From UBA6244 sp963676875 (GTDB lineage: Bacteria > Bacteroidota > Bacteroidia > Bacteroidales > F082): a stretch of 64,000 nucleotides of DNA. A program made the translations under genes and the position numbers. Position 1 is the stretch's first letter. Each line of letters starts with the position of its first letter. Location of the stretch: assembly GCA_963676875.1 (NCBI GenBank), contig OY781436.1:2666001-2730000 (forward strand), written 5' to 3'. The notes below the pieces were generated by a model. The model searched no databases. It had not been told where the DNA came from and saw nothing but the letters and a program-made list of their open reading frames with translations. Shown one piece after another: positions 1-10,162 of the stretch.

Positions 1-1717
1 GGTTGTAAGATAAATAGGCCGTTCCATTCCAGGTGTATTTTGAACCATAGCCACTGACCTGATCCCAGTCGAGATAGGACGGGTAGGGGTTGCCCACCAG
101 GTTCATGCCTGCAGACTCTCCACTGCCGGCAGCAGTAATTGCGATGCTTTGGTCTCCTGTGTTGGGTGTGCCTGTGTAGGTAAAATCCATTTTTGTTCCA
201 CCTGGAACCCACAGGCTGTATCCTTTAACCGGTATAAGGTTTGTTTCGGGATCGGTAATGTCTTCCCATCCGGTCGTGCCCTCATTCCATTGCTGCAGGT
301 ACATGTGCAGAAAAGTATTGGCCGTGGTGGTATTATTGGGTATTGAAATGAAATGCCAGTGGCCGTCTTCGGTCAGGCTTTGCTTGATATTGACCGTGCC
401 GTTGTTGGTAATGGTGCCGTTGGTGATGAGCGTACCTCCTGCGTTAACCGTAAGTGTTGCATTTTCGTTGATGGTAAGGTTGGTGCAGCTTGCACTGCCG
501 GATGATCCAACCACAGGGTCATTGGAAGTAACAGGAATAATCACATTATGATCGAAAGTAGGCACCGTACCGAGATCCCAGTTGTCGGCTGTGTTCCAGT
601 CCGTGCTTTCCGAGCCATCCCAGGTGATATCGGTGGGGGGGAAGCTTTGCCAATCCAGGTAGGGATAACCATCATTACGCGAAGCATCTATTGCCCAGGT
701 ACTGGTAAAATCCCAGCCTGCACCTGTAAAAGTACTTTCGGTGGTCATTTCAGCTGTGGTTTTTGCCGTGGCACCGGTTCCCGAGGTTTGACCTGTTACT
801 TCAGTATCAAAGAAATTATTTGTAGTTGTACCGACGTTTTGTGAAATAAATCCTTTATCAGCCGTTAATCCATCTCCATCGCCCCAGATTGTACCGGCTG
901 AACTATATACTGTAGATGTTGTATAACAGTTTGATATAGTGTTACTATTATAGCCGGCAAATCCTGCAAAAAATAGACTAACACCACTTGTCCTGGTAAT
1001 ATCACCCATACTATAACAATTACTAATATTATCAGCTCCGAAAGCCACACCAATAAATCCTCCTATATAAAGAGAACCACTACTAACATTTGTGTTGCTG
1101 TAACATTTACTTATTGAAGTATTTGCTTCACCTGCATACCCGGCAAAACCACCACAATAATTATTGTCACTTTGGACGCTGCCAGTAACATGGCAATTAA
1201 TAATACTTGAACCACCTCTGATATAACCGACAAACCCTCCAACATTTCCCTTACCACTAATTGTTACATTGATTACACCAAGATTTTGTACTGTTGCAGC
1301 ATAGTGTATATATCCAAAAAGACCGATATAATCAACACTAGGTCGATCAATGTAAACATTGGAAATTGTATATCCCTGCCCATCGTAATGGCCGTAGAAA
1401 TAGAATTGGGTAGTACCAGTTTTACTACCAATAGGCAAAAAACCTAATTGGTCTTCAGCATCCCAGTCTGCTGTTCCATCACCATCCCAGTCAACCAGGG
1501 TTTCATCGTCATTGAAAACAATATCTGTGGTTTGCTTGTAATATGCTCCGGCAGCCGTACTGCTAGTTGCACAAATATCGCTTAATTCTATTAAATCAGC
1601 TGTATTAGAAATTAGGTAAGGATTTCCGGACGAGCCATCCCCACCACTAAAGGTTTGCGCATAAATAGCCGGTGTAAGAAAAACTGCTAGCACTAATTGT
1701 AAGTAAATTTTTTTCAT
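1..1717 (-). CDS. GLUG-repeat secreted protein, C-terminus beyond window
   Basis: An open frame runs leftward from an ATG at 1717 off the left edge; 572 codons are visible with no stop, so the product is partial. Residues 1-21 form a signal peptide (MKK, hydrophobic core, Ala-Gln end). About residues 125-275 carry repeated Gly-Gly-Phe-x-Gly blocks spaced by about 30 residues with N-C-Y/H between them, the pattern of GLUG repeats found in surface adhesins and fibre proteins. The visible C-terminal part (…GMNLVGNPYPS…) is the type of sequence that precedes a T9SS sorting domain in Bacteroidota, so export by T9SS is inferred; the sorting domain itself is not visible. Substrate or partner unknown. 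Confidence 0.8.
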   Translation of the reverse strand, partial: MKKIYLQLVLAVFLTPAIYAQTFSGGDGSSGNPYLISNTADLIELSDICATSSTAAGAYYKQTTDIVFNDDETLVDWDGDGTADWDAEDQLGFLPIGSKTGTTQFYFYGHYDGQGYTISNVYIDRPSVDYIGLFGYIHYAATVQNLGVINVTISGKGNVGGFVGYIRGGSSIINCHVTGSVQSDNNYCGGFAGYAGEANTSISKCYSNTNVSSGSLYIGGFIGVAFGADNISNCYSMGDITRTSGVSLFFAGFAGYNSNTISNCYTTSTVYSSAGTIWGDGDGLTADKGFISQNVGTTTNNFFDTEVTGQTSGTGATAKTTAEMTTESTFTGAGWDFTSTWAIDASRNDGYPYLDWQSFPPTDITWDGSESTDWNTADNWDLGTVPTFDHNVIIPVTSNDPVVGSSGSASCTNLTINENATLTVNAGGTLITNGTITNNGTVNIKQSLTEDGHWHFISIPNNTTTANTFLHMYLQQWNEGTTGWEDITDPETNLIPVKGYSLWVPGGTKMDFTYTGTPNTGDQSIAITAAGSGESAGMNLVGNPYPSYLDWDQVSGYGSKYTWNGTAYLSYN

Positions 1718-1961
1718 AAACCTGAAGATTAAGTTTTGATAAATTCTGAATATTAGAATTTGTTTAATTATCGAGCTCAAAAATAATAGGCCCTGTGTTC
1801 AGATTTCTGAAAACTTTGTCCGGATTCCTGAAACTTTTTGGATATTTTAGTGGTTGAATTTGAAAAAAGCAACCTTTCAAAACAAGTTATAGAAAAAAAG
1901 TGATGTTGCGTTTTATGCGGGTTTGGGATTAAATCTCATCAAAAACAGTTTCTTAAGGAGA

Positions 1962-3650
1962 TCATGATTTTTTTGTGTGAGCAAATCGTTGATATTGCCC
2001 GGGGGTCATTCCAGTGAAACACTTGAAAGATTCAGTAAAAGTAGTGCGGGAGCGGAATCCAGATCGGTTCATGATCTGCTCCAGCGAATACCCCAACCTG
2101 CCATTTTCTTCGATTAGCCTTCTTGCTTCCTGCACACGTTGTTTGTTAAGGAAATGAGGAAAGTTCATGCCTGCATGTTCGTTGATGGCCTGGGAAATGT
2201 ATTTCTGGTTGGTATTCAGTCTCTCGGCAAGCTCAGAAACGCTGAGATTTATATCCAGAAATAATTTCTCTGTTCTTATTAAATCCTGAATTTCATCAAA
2301 TAGTTGCTTTTGACCATGGGAAACAATGGGGCTATTTATTTTGTTGTTCAGAATAACCGATTCCGTACGCTGTATGTTTTCCTGTTCATATAATTCGCGG
2401 TTTAGTTGATACTGTTGTTTGAGTTTTTTGGTACGAAAACGTATAAAGAATAATAAAGCCATAACCAGAAAAATCACAAATGCAAGGGAAGTAATAAGCC
2501 ACTTTTCATGTGTTTTGTGATTGGTTATTTCCAATTGCTGGTTTCTTAGGTGCTCATTTTTTTGTTTTATTTCATAAAGCACCGAGAGTTCGTTATATGA
2601 TTTTGCCTTATCAATGCTAAAAGTAGAATCGGAAAAAGAGATATACTCTTGAAAAAAATGCATTGCCTGATTTTTATGTCCGGATTCAATACTGATTTTG
2701 GTCAGTAGTTTGAGAGCAGACTGTTGCCATGAGAGCATATTATTTTGTTTGCTTAGCTCGTATGCACGATTGGCATAGTTTTCAGCCTGCAGGTAATCTT
2801 GTGCAATTAGGGCGATTTTCCCAAGGGCCAGTATCAGAGGAACACTGTTCTGATGCATATTATTTACATCAGAAATGTCAAGGGCTTTGTTAAAACAATG
2901 AACAGCCTTCCGCATATCGCCCATAACGGTCTGGTAATAATCACCCAAATTATGATACAACTCCACAACACCATAGTTATAGGATATGGACTGGTAGTTA
3001 TTTAGTGCAGATTGAAAAGCGTTTATTACATCCTGTTCTCCTTTATCCATATCGGTATAAAGAGAAGCAAGGTTTTGGTATGTTAGTCCCAGATAGAAAG
3101 TATCCTGTGTTGTTTTGAAATAATCAAGTGCTTCTCTCAGATAAGATTCACTTTTATCATAATCACGACTAACCCGGTATAATCTGCCAATATTGATCTT
3201 TACCTGGGCAATACCCTTTTCGTTTTTCAATGACTTAACAATATCCAATGCCCTGTGATAATAAAGCAGTGACTCTTTCGCTTTACCAAGCATATCATAA
3301 TTTATGCCTGTATTGTTTAATAACCTGAAGTTGATGTCGGGGTATTGTTGTGTAACAGGCTTATTAAGTGCCATTTGATAAAAGCTGTTTGATGCCTCAT
3401 AATAAGATAGATAATAATACAAAACCCCTTTTATATACCATGCCATGGTCAAAAGAGAGTCGTTTTTTGATCGTCTTGCAAATAATTCCCCCTTGTCTGC
3501 ATCTGCTAATTGCGCGGAATCAGCAAGAGGGAGTTTGTTCTTTACATTTTCAATGTAAAATGATGCAGAATCGTAATACATATATGTCTGGCTAAAGGCT
3601 AATGAACTAGTTAGAACGAAAGCAAAAAACAAAAAAGTTGTGATTTTCAT
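1962..3650 (-). CDS. TPR-containing membrane regulator with C-terminal AraC-type HTH
   Basis: 562 residues: signal peptide (1-20), TPR-like helical repeats from about 75 to 370, a short charged coiled stretch, one transmembrane helix at about 385-405, a second charged coiled linker, then an AraC-type helix-turn-helix domain (about 450-562) ending in the usual F-x-G-M-T-P-x-x-Y motif. This architecture is common in Bacteroidota: the TPR part lies in the periplasm and the DNA-binding part in the cytoplasm, so the protein probably passes an envelope signal to transcription. The target is not evident; the GLUG-repeat gene lies 244 bp downstream on the same strand and is a candidate. No histidine kinase or receiver module is present. 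Confidence 0.85.
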   Translation of the reverse strand: MKITTFLFFAFVLTSSLAFSQTYMYYDSASFYIENVKNKLPLADSAQLADADKGELFARRSKNDSLLTMAWYIKGVLYYYLSYYEASNSFYQMALNKPVTQQYPDINFRLLNNTGINYDMLGKAKESLLYYHRALDIVKSLKNEKGIAQVKINIGRLYRVSRDYDKSESYLREALDYFKTTQDTFYLGLTYQNLASLYTDMDKGEQDVINAFQSALNNYQSISYNYGVVELYHNLGDYYQTVMGDMRKAVHCFNKALDISDVNNMHQNSVPLILALGKIALIAQDYLQAENYANRAYELSKQNNMLSWQQSALKLLTKISIESGHKNQAMHFFQEYISFSDSTFSIDKAKSYNELSVLYEIKQKNEHLRNQQLEITNHKTHEKWLITSLAFVIFLVMALLFFIRFRTKKLKQQYQLNRELYEQENIQRTESVILNNKINSPIVSHGQKQLFDEIQDLIRTEKLFLDINLSVSELAERLNTNQKYISQAINEHAGMNFPHFLNKQRVQEARRLIEENGRLGYSLEQIMNRSGFRSRTTFTESFKCFTGMTPGQYQRFAHTKKS

Positions 3651-3841
3651 ATGATGATCAATTCCGGCAAATACCAGTATTGTATTTCTATAAGAATATG
3701 GAAATCAATGTTCTGTATTTGCAAATGATTAATAGGCTTATAATAAAAACTAAAATTACTCAAATTTTTAATTGGCAATATTTATGAACTATAATTTTTG
3801 GTTGTCAACTTTAAAAAATATCATTGATGTCCGGTTAAAAA

Positions 3842-3991
3842 AATATGTCGTCCTTCTGGGACTTTTTGGAGATCTTAATTTGCTTTCTGCCAAACATCTT
3901 GTCCCTACAGGACAGCCCCGTTAGGGGCTAAATATTGGCAGAACATGAAACAACCCCCGCTGTAGTGTAGTCACGTAGGGACGATATATGT
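3842..3991. repeat. Dispersed nested inverted-repeat element
   Basis: The outer arms read TCGTCC…GGGAC on the left and GTAGGGACGA on the right. The inner arms are TTCTGCCAA and TTGGCAGAA around a CCCCGTTAGGGGCT core. The composition is that of short palindromic intergenic elements I associate with Bacteroidota genomes. It is non-coding. Its copy number in this genome cannot be judged from one window. Confidence 0.5.
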
Positions 3992-4054
3992 CAGGCATTG
4001 TAGCGTTTTCTGTTTATTTAACCCGACAACAATAAAAATAAATGTAGAAACAAA

Positions 4055-4096
4055 AAACCCTTCAATTTTGTCAATATTGACAAAATTGAAGGGTTT
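4055..4096. repeat. Perfect 42-bp palindrome
   Basis: Two 21-bp arms match without a mismatch and without a loop (left arm starts AAACCCTTCAATTTTG, centre TCAATATTGA). It is not followed by a clear T-run in either direction, so a terminator role is uncertain. It lies upstream of the decayed transposase and could be a remnant of a mobile element end. Confidence 0.7.
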
Positions 4097-4315
4097 GGAT
4101 GGTTAATGAACTTGTGTGCTTTGCGATAATCCATTCATCTAACCTGAGTATGTCTTTAAAAGAAGTTTCCACTCGTTTAACTTATTATACGCTTAAAAGT
4201 TATATTTTATAACACTGTTGCCGGTAAAAAATTATCCGGTTAAGTCCTATTGCCAACTATCCCGGAATGTCTGCTTATGAGCTACGAAACAAAAAAGGAA
4301 GACATGGATGAAAAT

Positions 4316-5363
4316 ATGAATTTTAGCGGACCAGCGATAATTAATCAACGGATTAAGTTCATTGACAAGAAAGAGATTCGGAAAATAGCCAAAACAGCAT
4401 GGGGCTGAACGGTATGTAAAGAAGTTTTCCACATACAAACATGTTGTGGTAATGCTTTTTGTTGCTTTAGAAGGCTATCATTCCATTAGAGAAGTTATAC
4501 TTGGCTTGCTGTCCAAGCACATAAGTTTTCACATTCGGGGCTAGCGTATTAGGTGAGATGCAGTACATTCTCTGAAGCAAACCACATACGAAGAGCCAAG
4601 TTTTTGGTAATATCTACATGAGTGTTTACCGCAGGCATACGACAGGTTTAGCGGACAGCCGGTTAGTTGATGCCGATCTTAAGCGGCTTTATATCATGGA
4701 TTCAACTACAGTAACTCTGTTCAAGGATATTTTTAAAGGAGTGGGGCGCAATCCCAAGCAAGGCGGAACACAAGCCCATACAATCATCAAAGACAGCGAG
4801 AATGTTCCATGTCTGATACGATTAAGTGAAACAGTCAGTCGCGACCACATGTTTTTGAAAGAGGTTTTCAACCTGGTAGCAGGCTTCATCATCACCTTCA
4901 ATCAAGGGTATGTCGACTATGACCGGTATGTGGCCTTTTCCAAAAGCTCCATTTTGTATGTACCAAGGCTAAAAGACAATGTCGTTTATTAAGGCTGAAA
5001 AGAGCTTGACATTCAGTCTGATGCTAATTCCGGTGTCCTGAAAGACGAAGAAATCAAATAGTACTACGGCGAAAATAAGAACCAAGAACACCGGACAAAA
5101 CGAATAGCCTACTGGGACAATGAAAACGCTATCGAAATCCAAATTTGGACAGCCATGCTTGCCAACCTGCTGATAACACCGGTAAGAAGCAAGGTGAAAC
5201 GCAATTGTGTATTTTTAAATATGGTGTCCATTATTCGGCAGCAACTTATGAATTACATCAACATTTAGGGTTTTCTTGAAGACCCGGAACGAAACTGACA
5301 TGAGATGATAAAAGAAGACAAAACGAAATGTCAAGATTCATTGTTCCCGGAAATGGAGGGGGC
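4316..5363 (+). pseudogene. Decayed IS4-family transposase
   Basis: Fragments in shifting frames together match a Bacteroidota IS4-type (DUF4372 plus DDE) transposase: an N-terminal piece from ATG 4316 (MNFSGPAIINQRIKF…), a piece around 4390-4520 (AERYVKKFSTYKHVVVML), a central 124-codon open stretch at 4618-4992 holding the first catalytic Asp region (YIMDSTTVTLF, FKGVGRNPK) and the second (QGYVDYDRY), then RIAYWDNENAIEIQIW and a C-terminal tail. Several frameshifts and in-frame stops are present. The segment normally holding the catalytic Glu (YKxRWxIExFFK) is deleted between AYWD and NAIEIQIW, so the element cannot be active. No terminal inverted repeats were identified. Confidence 0.85.
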
Positions 5364-5483
5364 TAATACCAACTATAAATTGAAGTTAGCACTACACTGT
5401 TTATGTATAATGCCGATATAGAATAGAAGAGATTTCAGGAGCGAAGCGAACTTAAAGCTCATTTCAATTCATAATCGGTATTA
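5364..5483. mobile_element. 120-bp MITE-like element with 27-bp terminal inverted repeats
   Basis: The left end (TAATACCAACTATAAATTGA…, 5364-5390) and the right end (5457-5483, read on the other strand) match at 22 of 27 positions. The interior has no coding capacity. It abuts the 3' end of the IS4 relic. No flanking target duplication is obvious. I infer a non-autonomous miniature element; it could instead be a large REP-type palindrome. Confidence 0.6.
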
Positions 5484-5627
5484 CTTTTGAAATACCAAAA
5501 TACGAGTCTTAGTTGTCAATACTTTACACGTACACAACGTTTAAATTCTGATTTTAACGGACAATAATGAATTTGATTAACAGGTAACAAAAATGCTCAG
5601 TAGGGGTAAAGTTGTTTTTATTTGTCT

Positions 5628-5635
5628 TATCTTTG
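5628..5635 (+). promoter_or_regulatory. Putative -7 box for the T9SS surface protein
   Basis: TATCTTTG fits the Bacteroidota -7 consensus TAnnTTTG and lies 48 bp before the ATG at 5684. No convincing -33 TTTG is seen at the usual spacing, so this is a motif match only. Confidence 0.5.
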
Positions 5636-5683
5636 AGTAATATCTTGATAATGACCTAATTTATAATACAAACCAGCTACATA

Positions 5684-8600
5684 ATGAAAAATTTAAAACA
5701 GCTCTTTTTATTTATTTTGGTGTTCTCCTGGACATCAATTATCGCCAACCCAATTGTATTATTCGAACAAAGCCGAAATCTGGACTCAAAACAAAGCAAG
5801 GCAACATCCTCCCCGCTTCCGCCAACAATGGTGTATGGGGTGGTTACCGATTGTGTTACCGGATTGCCCATTGCGGGTGTAAATGTCATGTCTTTTTCCC
5901 CCGAGCAAATACAAACCAATGCGTTGGGGTACTATGAATTTTTTATTGATCCCGGAACATATGATGTGGATTTTGAAAAAATGGGTTATGAAGGGTATGT
6001 CGATATCATCACGGTGGTTGACGGGGTTCCCTATGAGCTGAATGTAGGGATTTGCCCTACACCGAACCCTGTACCCTGGGTGCTGGCCCAGCCCAATCAG
6101 GCAGGAACCTCTTGTATGGTTACCTGGGGGATGCCCGAGGGTGCGTATGAACTGTTGTACGATGATGGTAGCTGGGAAGATGTTACCAATTGGAGTACCT
6201 CCGGCGGTATGGTTGCCGTGAGATTTTCGCCCGAAGGTTATCCTGCTAACATTACCGGAGGCCGGTTGAATGTAGGCGATGGCAGTTTCCCGGTGGGAGG
6301 AAATTTTTTAGGAACGGATTTGAAATTAAGCATACTCGATGATGACGGTGCGGGAGGCCTTCCCGGAACAGTACTGGACGAGGTAGTATTAACTGTTGAT
6401 AATTATGGTTGGGTCGATTTTCCTGATATTTTTGAAGTTCAGATAGAAGCGGGTGATTTCTATCTGGCCATGACCCAATTGGGTGCTCCCGACAATTCAG
6501 CTCCCATTGCCGCCAATACCGATTCTCCTCTGGCTATGCGTTCCTATAAAAGAGCTCCAAGTGGCGCCTGGGTAATGAATGCAACCGAGGATTATATGAT
6601 TCGTGCCTATGTTTTTGGCCCCAATAATGTATTGACTACCAAAGGCATGGGTAATGGTGGGTTCTCTACCTTCTCATCCTATGAAGGTGCCCGAAGAAGC
6701 CGTAATATTAATTATCTTGTGGCATTGATTAGTAATTTTGACCCTTGTTTGGGTCCGGAAACAGGTACAATTACGGTCTTTGGTCCCCCTCCGATGGGTG
6801 GCCCCTTTATTGATGCAAGTTGGGGTATCAGACCTCCAGGTTTTTATGCCTACGCAGTAAAGGCCGTTTATTCGCTCGGAGAGTCTGAATGGACTTATTC
6901 AAATGTAGTGGGGCTTAAGATGGATGCGGAAGTGACGGTAAATGTGTCTTTGTGTGATGGTGGTTTTGCTGAAGGAGCTGAAGTGTCAATGATTGGAATG
7001 GATTGTCCATATCAATATGATATGGTGTTGACAAACTCAAGCGGAGCAGCTGTGTTTGACAGCATTATTTTTGGGAATTACGAGCTCAACATATCTCAGG
7101 TGGGATATAATCCTTTGATGCTCAACCTCAACATCACCGATGATACGATAATTGATGTGGTGCTTACGCAAAAACTTTACCCTACCAGAAACGTGGTGGT
7201 CGACAGTGTCACCAGCATCGTTACCTGGGACGAACCCGTGATTACAGCTTTGGAAGAGGAAGGCTTTGAAGGGCCGGATTTCCCACCTCCGGGATGGCAA
7301 TTGGCTACCATTGGTATGGGGTGGTTTCGTAGTGAGGATGGTGGAAGCCCCGGATTTCCCGTTCCTCCCGGTGATGGGCAATATGCCATTACCAATTCGG
7401 ATATATACCCGGGTGTGGATGCCTCGCTGGATTATCTCATCACACCAAACATTGATCTGCGAGAAAGTCCTACATTCGTCTTGCATTTCGATCACTTTTT
7501 CACCATGATCAACGGTGAAGCGGCCTATGTGGAATACAGTCTGGATGCCGGAGCCACCTGGGATGTGTTACAAACCATGTCTCCCGTAGCCTCATGGACT
7601 TCTGAGGAGGTCGATTTGAGCGCCCTGTCGGGATTAAGTGGTGAATCCAATATCTGGTTTGCTTTCCACTACACCAACAATAACAACAATGCCGGTGGTT
7701 GGGCAGTTGACAATGTGTCCATTAGCAATGGCCCTGCTCCAAATGTTTTGGCATACCACATTTTTTTGAATCAGGCCTTTTTGGGAGAAAATAGTCCTGA
7801 AATAAGAACCCATTTTCTTGCAAATTTGACTTTTGGTCAAACTTATCAGGTGGGAATATCACCGGTGTATGCATGTGCGGTTGCGGAGCCTACTGTGTAT
7901 TCCTGGACTTCCGGATTTTTATATCCGCCCCAAAACATGGAGGACCAATATGTGGATGGAGCGGAGGAAGTCCCCTTGAGGTGGAATCCCCCAAATTCAG
8001 TGTTTAAAAAGGGAAATTCTTCTTCAGTACAAGCAGATAAACAATTGCTACATGTAGGAGGAAATGGCGAAAGAGACCTGTGGGACATCCTCTATCAATT
8101 TGATGTCACCACTGCTTCCGGGATTTCCAATTTGGCTGGTGCCGAAAGTGATGGCGATTATATTTATGCAACTCAATGGTCAGGAAATAGCATTGTGAAG
8201 TTCTCTATGGATGGTACATTTATTGAAACCTTCAATATTCCCGGTGTTACGGACCTTCGTGATCTTGCTTTTGATGGGACTATTATGTACGGAAGTAATG
8301 CATCCACTACTGTTTACCAAATGGATTTCGTTATTCACCAATTGATAGGAACTTTTACCGCTCATACCAATGTGCGTGCCATTGCTTATGACGAATCGGC
8401 AGATGGGTTTTGGACCAACGATTCGAGTGGCGATTTGGTCCTTTTCGACATGACGGGCACAGTTATGGAAACCATATCCAATTGTCCTGATATATACGGA
8501 CTTGCCTACGATGAGTATTCAACGGGCAGCCTTTTTTTATGGCTATTCGAAGGCAATGTAAGCGGAAATGGCTGTTGGCTGTCCCAATGGGACATTGCCA

Positions 8601-10078
8601 CCAAAGCACCAACCGGTGTTCAGCATAGTGTGAGCGAAGATTTTGGTTCGCAAGGTATTGCAGGTGGTTTGTATCTTTGTGAAAATATTGTTTCGGGGAA
8701 AGTAACGCTGGGAGGAATAATGCAAGATGTAAGTAGCCTCTCTTTCGGTTATGAACTGTTGACAGGAGCAGGCCCAATTGATCCTCCTGAAGGGCTGATT
8801 GGTTTTAATCTTTATCAGGATGATGTACAAATAGTCCAAATTCCCTATGAAGGGCAAGGAATTTATGATTGGATTTATGATACGGTGAGAGGTCTCGCTC
8901 CGGGCGACTATGTTTTTGGCGTTACCGCCGAATACGAACTTACTCATTATGGTTTTCCGGGTGAAATAAGAGAATCTTTGCCGGATATGTCTGATACCGT
9001 GCATGTGGCCTATGGTACGGTCATTCCTTTCTTGGAAGACTTCAGCAGTGGAAATTTTGAAAACAATGGATGGCAGGTAAGCCGATCTAACTGGCAAATT
9101 AATACAGAGCAAGGCAGTCCGGCACCGGCGGCTCAATTTTCGGGCGAACCCTTGTTGGAAAACGATTATAGTTCCACCCTCACCAGTTATCCCATGAGGG
9201 CCGATCAGCTTACCGAAGGGCTGTTATATCTGGATGTGGATATCCGTCTCGACGATATCAATGCCACCGGTCTGGAAATGCTGGATGTGGATGTATATGA
9301 TGGAAATTCGTGGCATACAGTGGTTTCCATGGCCAATGAAGGCAGTTTTGACTTCGTTACACAACATCTTGATATAACGGAGTTTGGCATGGGCGAAATT
9401 CTGAAGATTCGCTTTAACGCACATGGGCAACATTCCACCAACATGAATTCATGGTTTGTGGACAATATTTCGGTGTACCGCGTTTGCGAAAGCGTAAGCG
9501 ACCTGGTTGCTGTGGAATACGACATCGATCATGCCCTCATTAGTTGGATATCGCCTGTTGTTAGTACCAAAACATCCGACCGACAGGTTGCCGGATTCAA
9601 CGTCTATCGGAAAACGGACGGTATGAGCGACTACGAATTGTTTGATTATGTTCCAAGCCAACCAGGACAAGAAGCCTACACCTACCTCGATGAAACCACC
9701 ACCATTGGCATGGGATATTGTTATCAGGTGACTTGTATGTGGGAAAGCGAAACCGACTACTGTGAGTCTGCGCCGGGGTTTAATGTGGCTTTAACCGAAG
9801 ACTATGTATGTCTATCAATTACCGACGTTAACAATCCTGACGACAATACGATATCCCTGTATCCTAACCCTGCCACGGAAAAACTGACCGTAACCTCCAA
9901 CATTCCCATGAAGCGGCTTCAGGTGATGAACTATGCCGGACAAGTGGTGTTTGCTACCCAATCGGCGGGAGAAATCAAGGTTGTGTTGAATACAGATTCG
10001 TATGAAACAGGTGTTTATATGGTACAAATCACCACCGAATCCGGGGTAACCACCAAAAGATTTGTGGTTGCTGAATAA
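5684..10078 (+). CDS. Large T9SS-exported multidomain surface protein
   Basis: 1464 residues. Signal peptide at 1-21. Residues about 48-110 form a carboxypeptidase-regulatory-like (CnaB-type) domain (VTDCVTGLPIAGVNV…), with a second such unit near 420-490. Around 520-680 and 1110-1240 there are MAM/choice-of-anchor-J-type jelly-roll modules (FEGPDFPPPGW, WFVDNISVYR). The region about 800-1000 looks like a beta-propeller. A fibronectin-III-like stretch follows, and the last 75 residues are a T9SS type A sorting domain (LYPNPATEKLTV … TKRFVVAE). Secretion across the outer membrane and surface attachment follow from the sorting domain. Binding to polymer or a peptidase accessory role is possible, but no catalytic motif is visible. 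Confidence 0.85.
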   Translation: MKNLKQLFLFILVFSWTSIIANPIVLFEQSRNLDSKQSKATSSPLPPTMVYGVVTDCVTGLPIAGVNVMSFSPEQIQTNALGYYEFFIDPGTYDVDFEKMGYEGYVDIITVVDGVPYELNVGICPTPNPVPWVLAQPNQAGTSCMVTWGMPEGAYELLYDDGSWEDVTNWSTSGGMVAVRFSPEGYPANITGGRLNVGDGSFPVGGNFLGTDLKLSILDDDGAGGLPGTVLDEVVLTVDNYGWVDFPDIFEVQIEAGDFYLAMTQLGAPDNSAPIAANTDSPLAMRSYKRAPSGAWVMNATEDYMIRAYVFGPNNVLTTKGMGNGGFSTFSSYEGARRSRNINYLVALISNFDPCLGPETGTITVFGPPPMGGPFIDASWGIRPPGFYAYAVKAVYSLGESEWTYSNVVGLKMDAEVTVNVSLCDGGFAEGAEVSMIGMDCPYQYDMVLTNSSGAAVFDSIIFGNYELNISQVGYNPLMLNLNITDDTIIDVVLTQKLYPTRNVVVDSVTSIVTWDEPVITALEEEGFEGPDFPPPGWQLATIGMGWFRSEDGGSPGFPVPPGDGQYAITNSDIYPGVDASLDYLITPNIDLRESPTFVLHFDHFFTMINGEAAYVEYSLDAGATWDVLQTMSPVASWTSEEVDLSALSGLSGESNIWFAFHYTNNNNNAGGWAVDNVSISNGPAPNVLAYHIFLNQAFLGENSPEIRTHFLANLTFGQTYQVGISPVYACAVAEPTVYSWTSGFLYPPQNMEDQYVDGAEEVPLRWNPPNSVFKKGNSSSVQADKQLLHVGGNGERDLWDILYQFDVTTASGISNLAGAESDGDYIYATQWSGNSIVKFSMDGTFIETFNIPGVTDLRDLAFDGTIMYGSNASTTVYQMDFVIHQLIGTFTAHTNVRAIAYDESADGFWTNDSSGDLVLFDMTGTVMETISNCPDIYGLAYDEYSTGSLFLWLFEGNVSGNGCWLSQWDIATKAPTGVQHSVSEDFGSQGIAGGLYLCENIVSGKVTLGGIMQDVSSLSFGYELLTGAGPIDPPEGLIGFNLYQDDVQIVQIPYEGQGIYDWIYDTVRGLAPGDYVFGVTAEYELTHYGFPGEIRESLPDMSDTVHVAYGTVIPFLEDFSSGNFENNGWQVSRSNWQINTEQGSPAPAAQFSGEPLLENDYSSTLTSYPMRADQLTEGLLYLDVDIRLDDINATGLEMLDVDVYDGNSWHTVVSMANEGSFDFVTQHLDITEFGMGEILKIRFNAHGQHSTNMNSWFVDNISVYRVCESVSDLVAVEYDIDHALISWISPVVSTKTSDRQVAGFNVYRKTDGMSDYELFDYVPSQPGQEAYTYLDETTTIGMGYCYQVTCMWESETDYCESAPGFNVALTEDYVCLSITDVNNPDDNTISLYPNPATEKLTVTSNIPMKRLQVMNYAGQVVFATQSAGEIKVVLNTDSYETGVYMVQITTESGVTTKRFVVAE

Positions 10079-10110
10079 TCTTTTTTTGAAGTAGTTAGGT
10101 TCTGATAAAA

Positions 10111-10147
10111 AAAGGGAGCTTCCATTGGGGGCTCCCTTTAGTTTTTT
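10111..10147 (+). terminator. Intrinsic terminator after the T9SS surface protein
   Basis: Stem AAAGGGAGC/GCTCCCTTT with a 11-nt loop, followed by AGTTTTTT, begins 32 bp after the stop codon at 10078. The T-run merges into the -7 box of the next gene. Confidence 0.8.
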
Positions 10148-10154
10148 ACCTTTG
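10147..10154 (+). promoter_or_regulatory. -7 box directly before the ABC-F gene
   Basis: TACCTTTG fits TAnnTTTG and ends only 8 bp before the ATG at 10163. With the usual start a few bases downstream of this box, the mRNA would be leaderless or nearly so. Confidence 0.6.
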
Positions 10155-10162
10155 CCGCGCAT

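Larger units (their letters stand above)
3651..4315. other. Gene-free stretch with repeat elements
   Basis: AT-rich intergenic DNA between the TPR/AraC regulator start and the transposase relic. I see no credible coding region. It holds a nested inverted repeat at 3842-3991 and a perfect 42-bp palindrome at 4055-4096, annotated separately. The rest shows nothing recognisable. Confidence 0.6.

Noticed and set aside
4247..4438. 63-codon minus-strand frame
   Set aside because: It is the antisense of the IS4 transposase relic.
7037..7495. Open frames antisense to the large T9SS protein (also at 8463-9136 and 9815-10162)
   Set aside because: They lie wholly inside the 5684-10078 gene or its terminator, have no recognisable motif and show the composition of antisense shadows.
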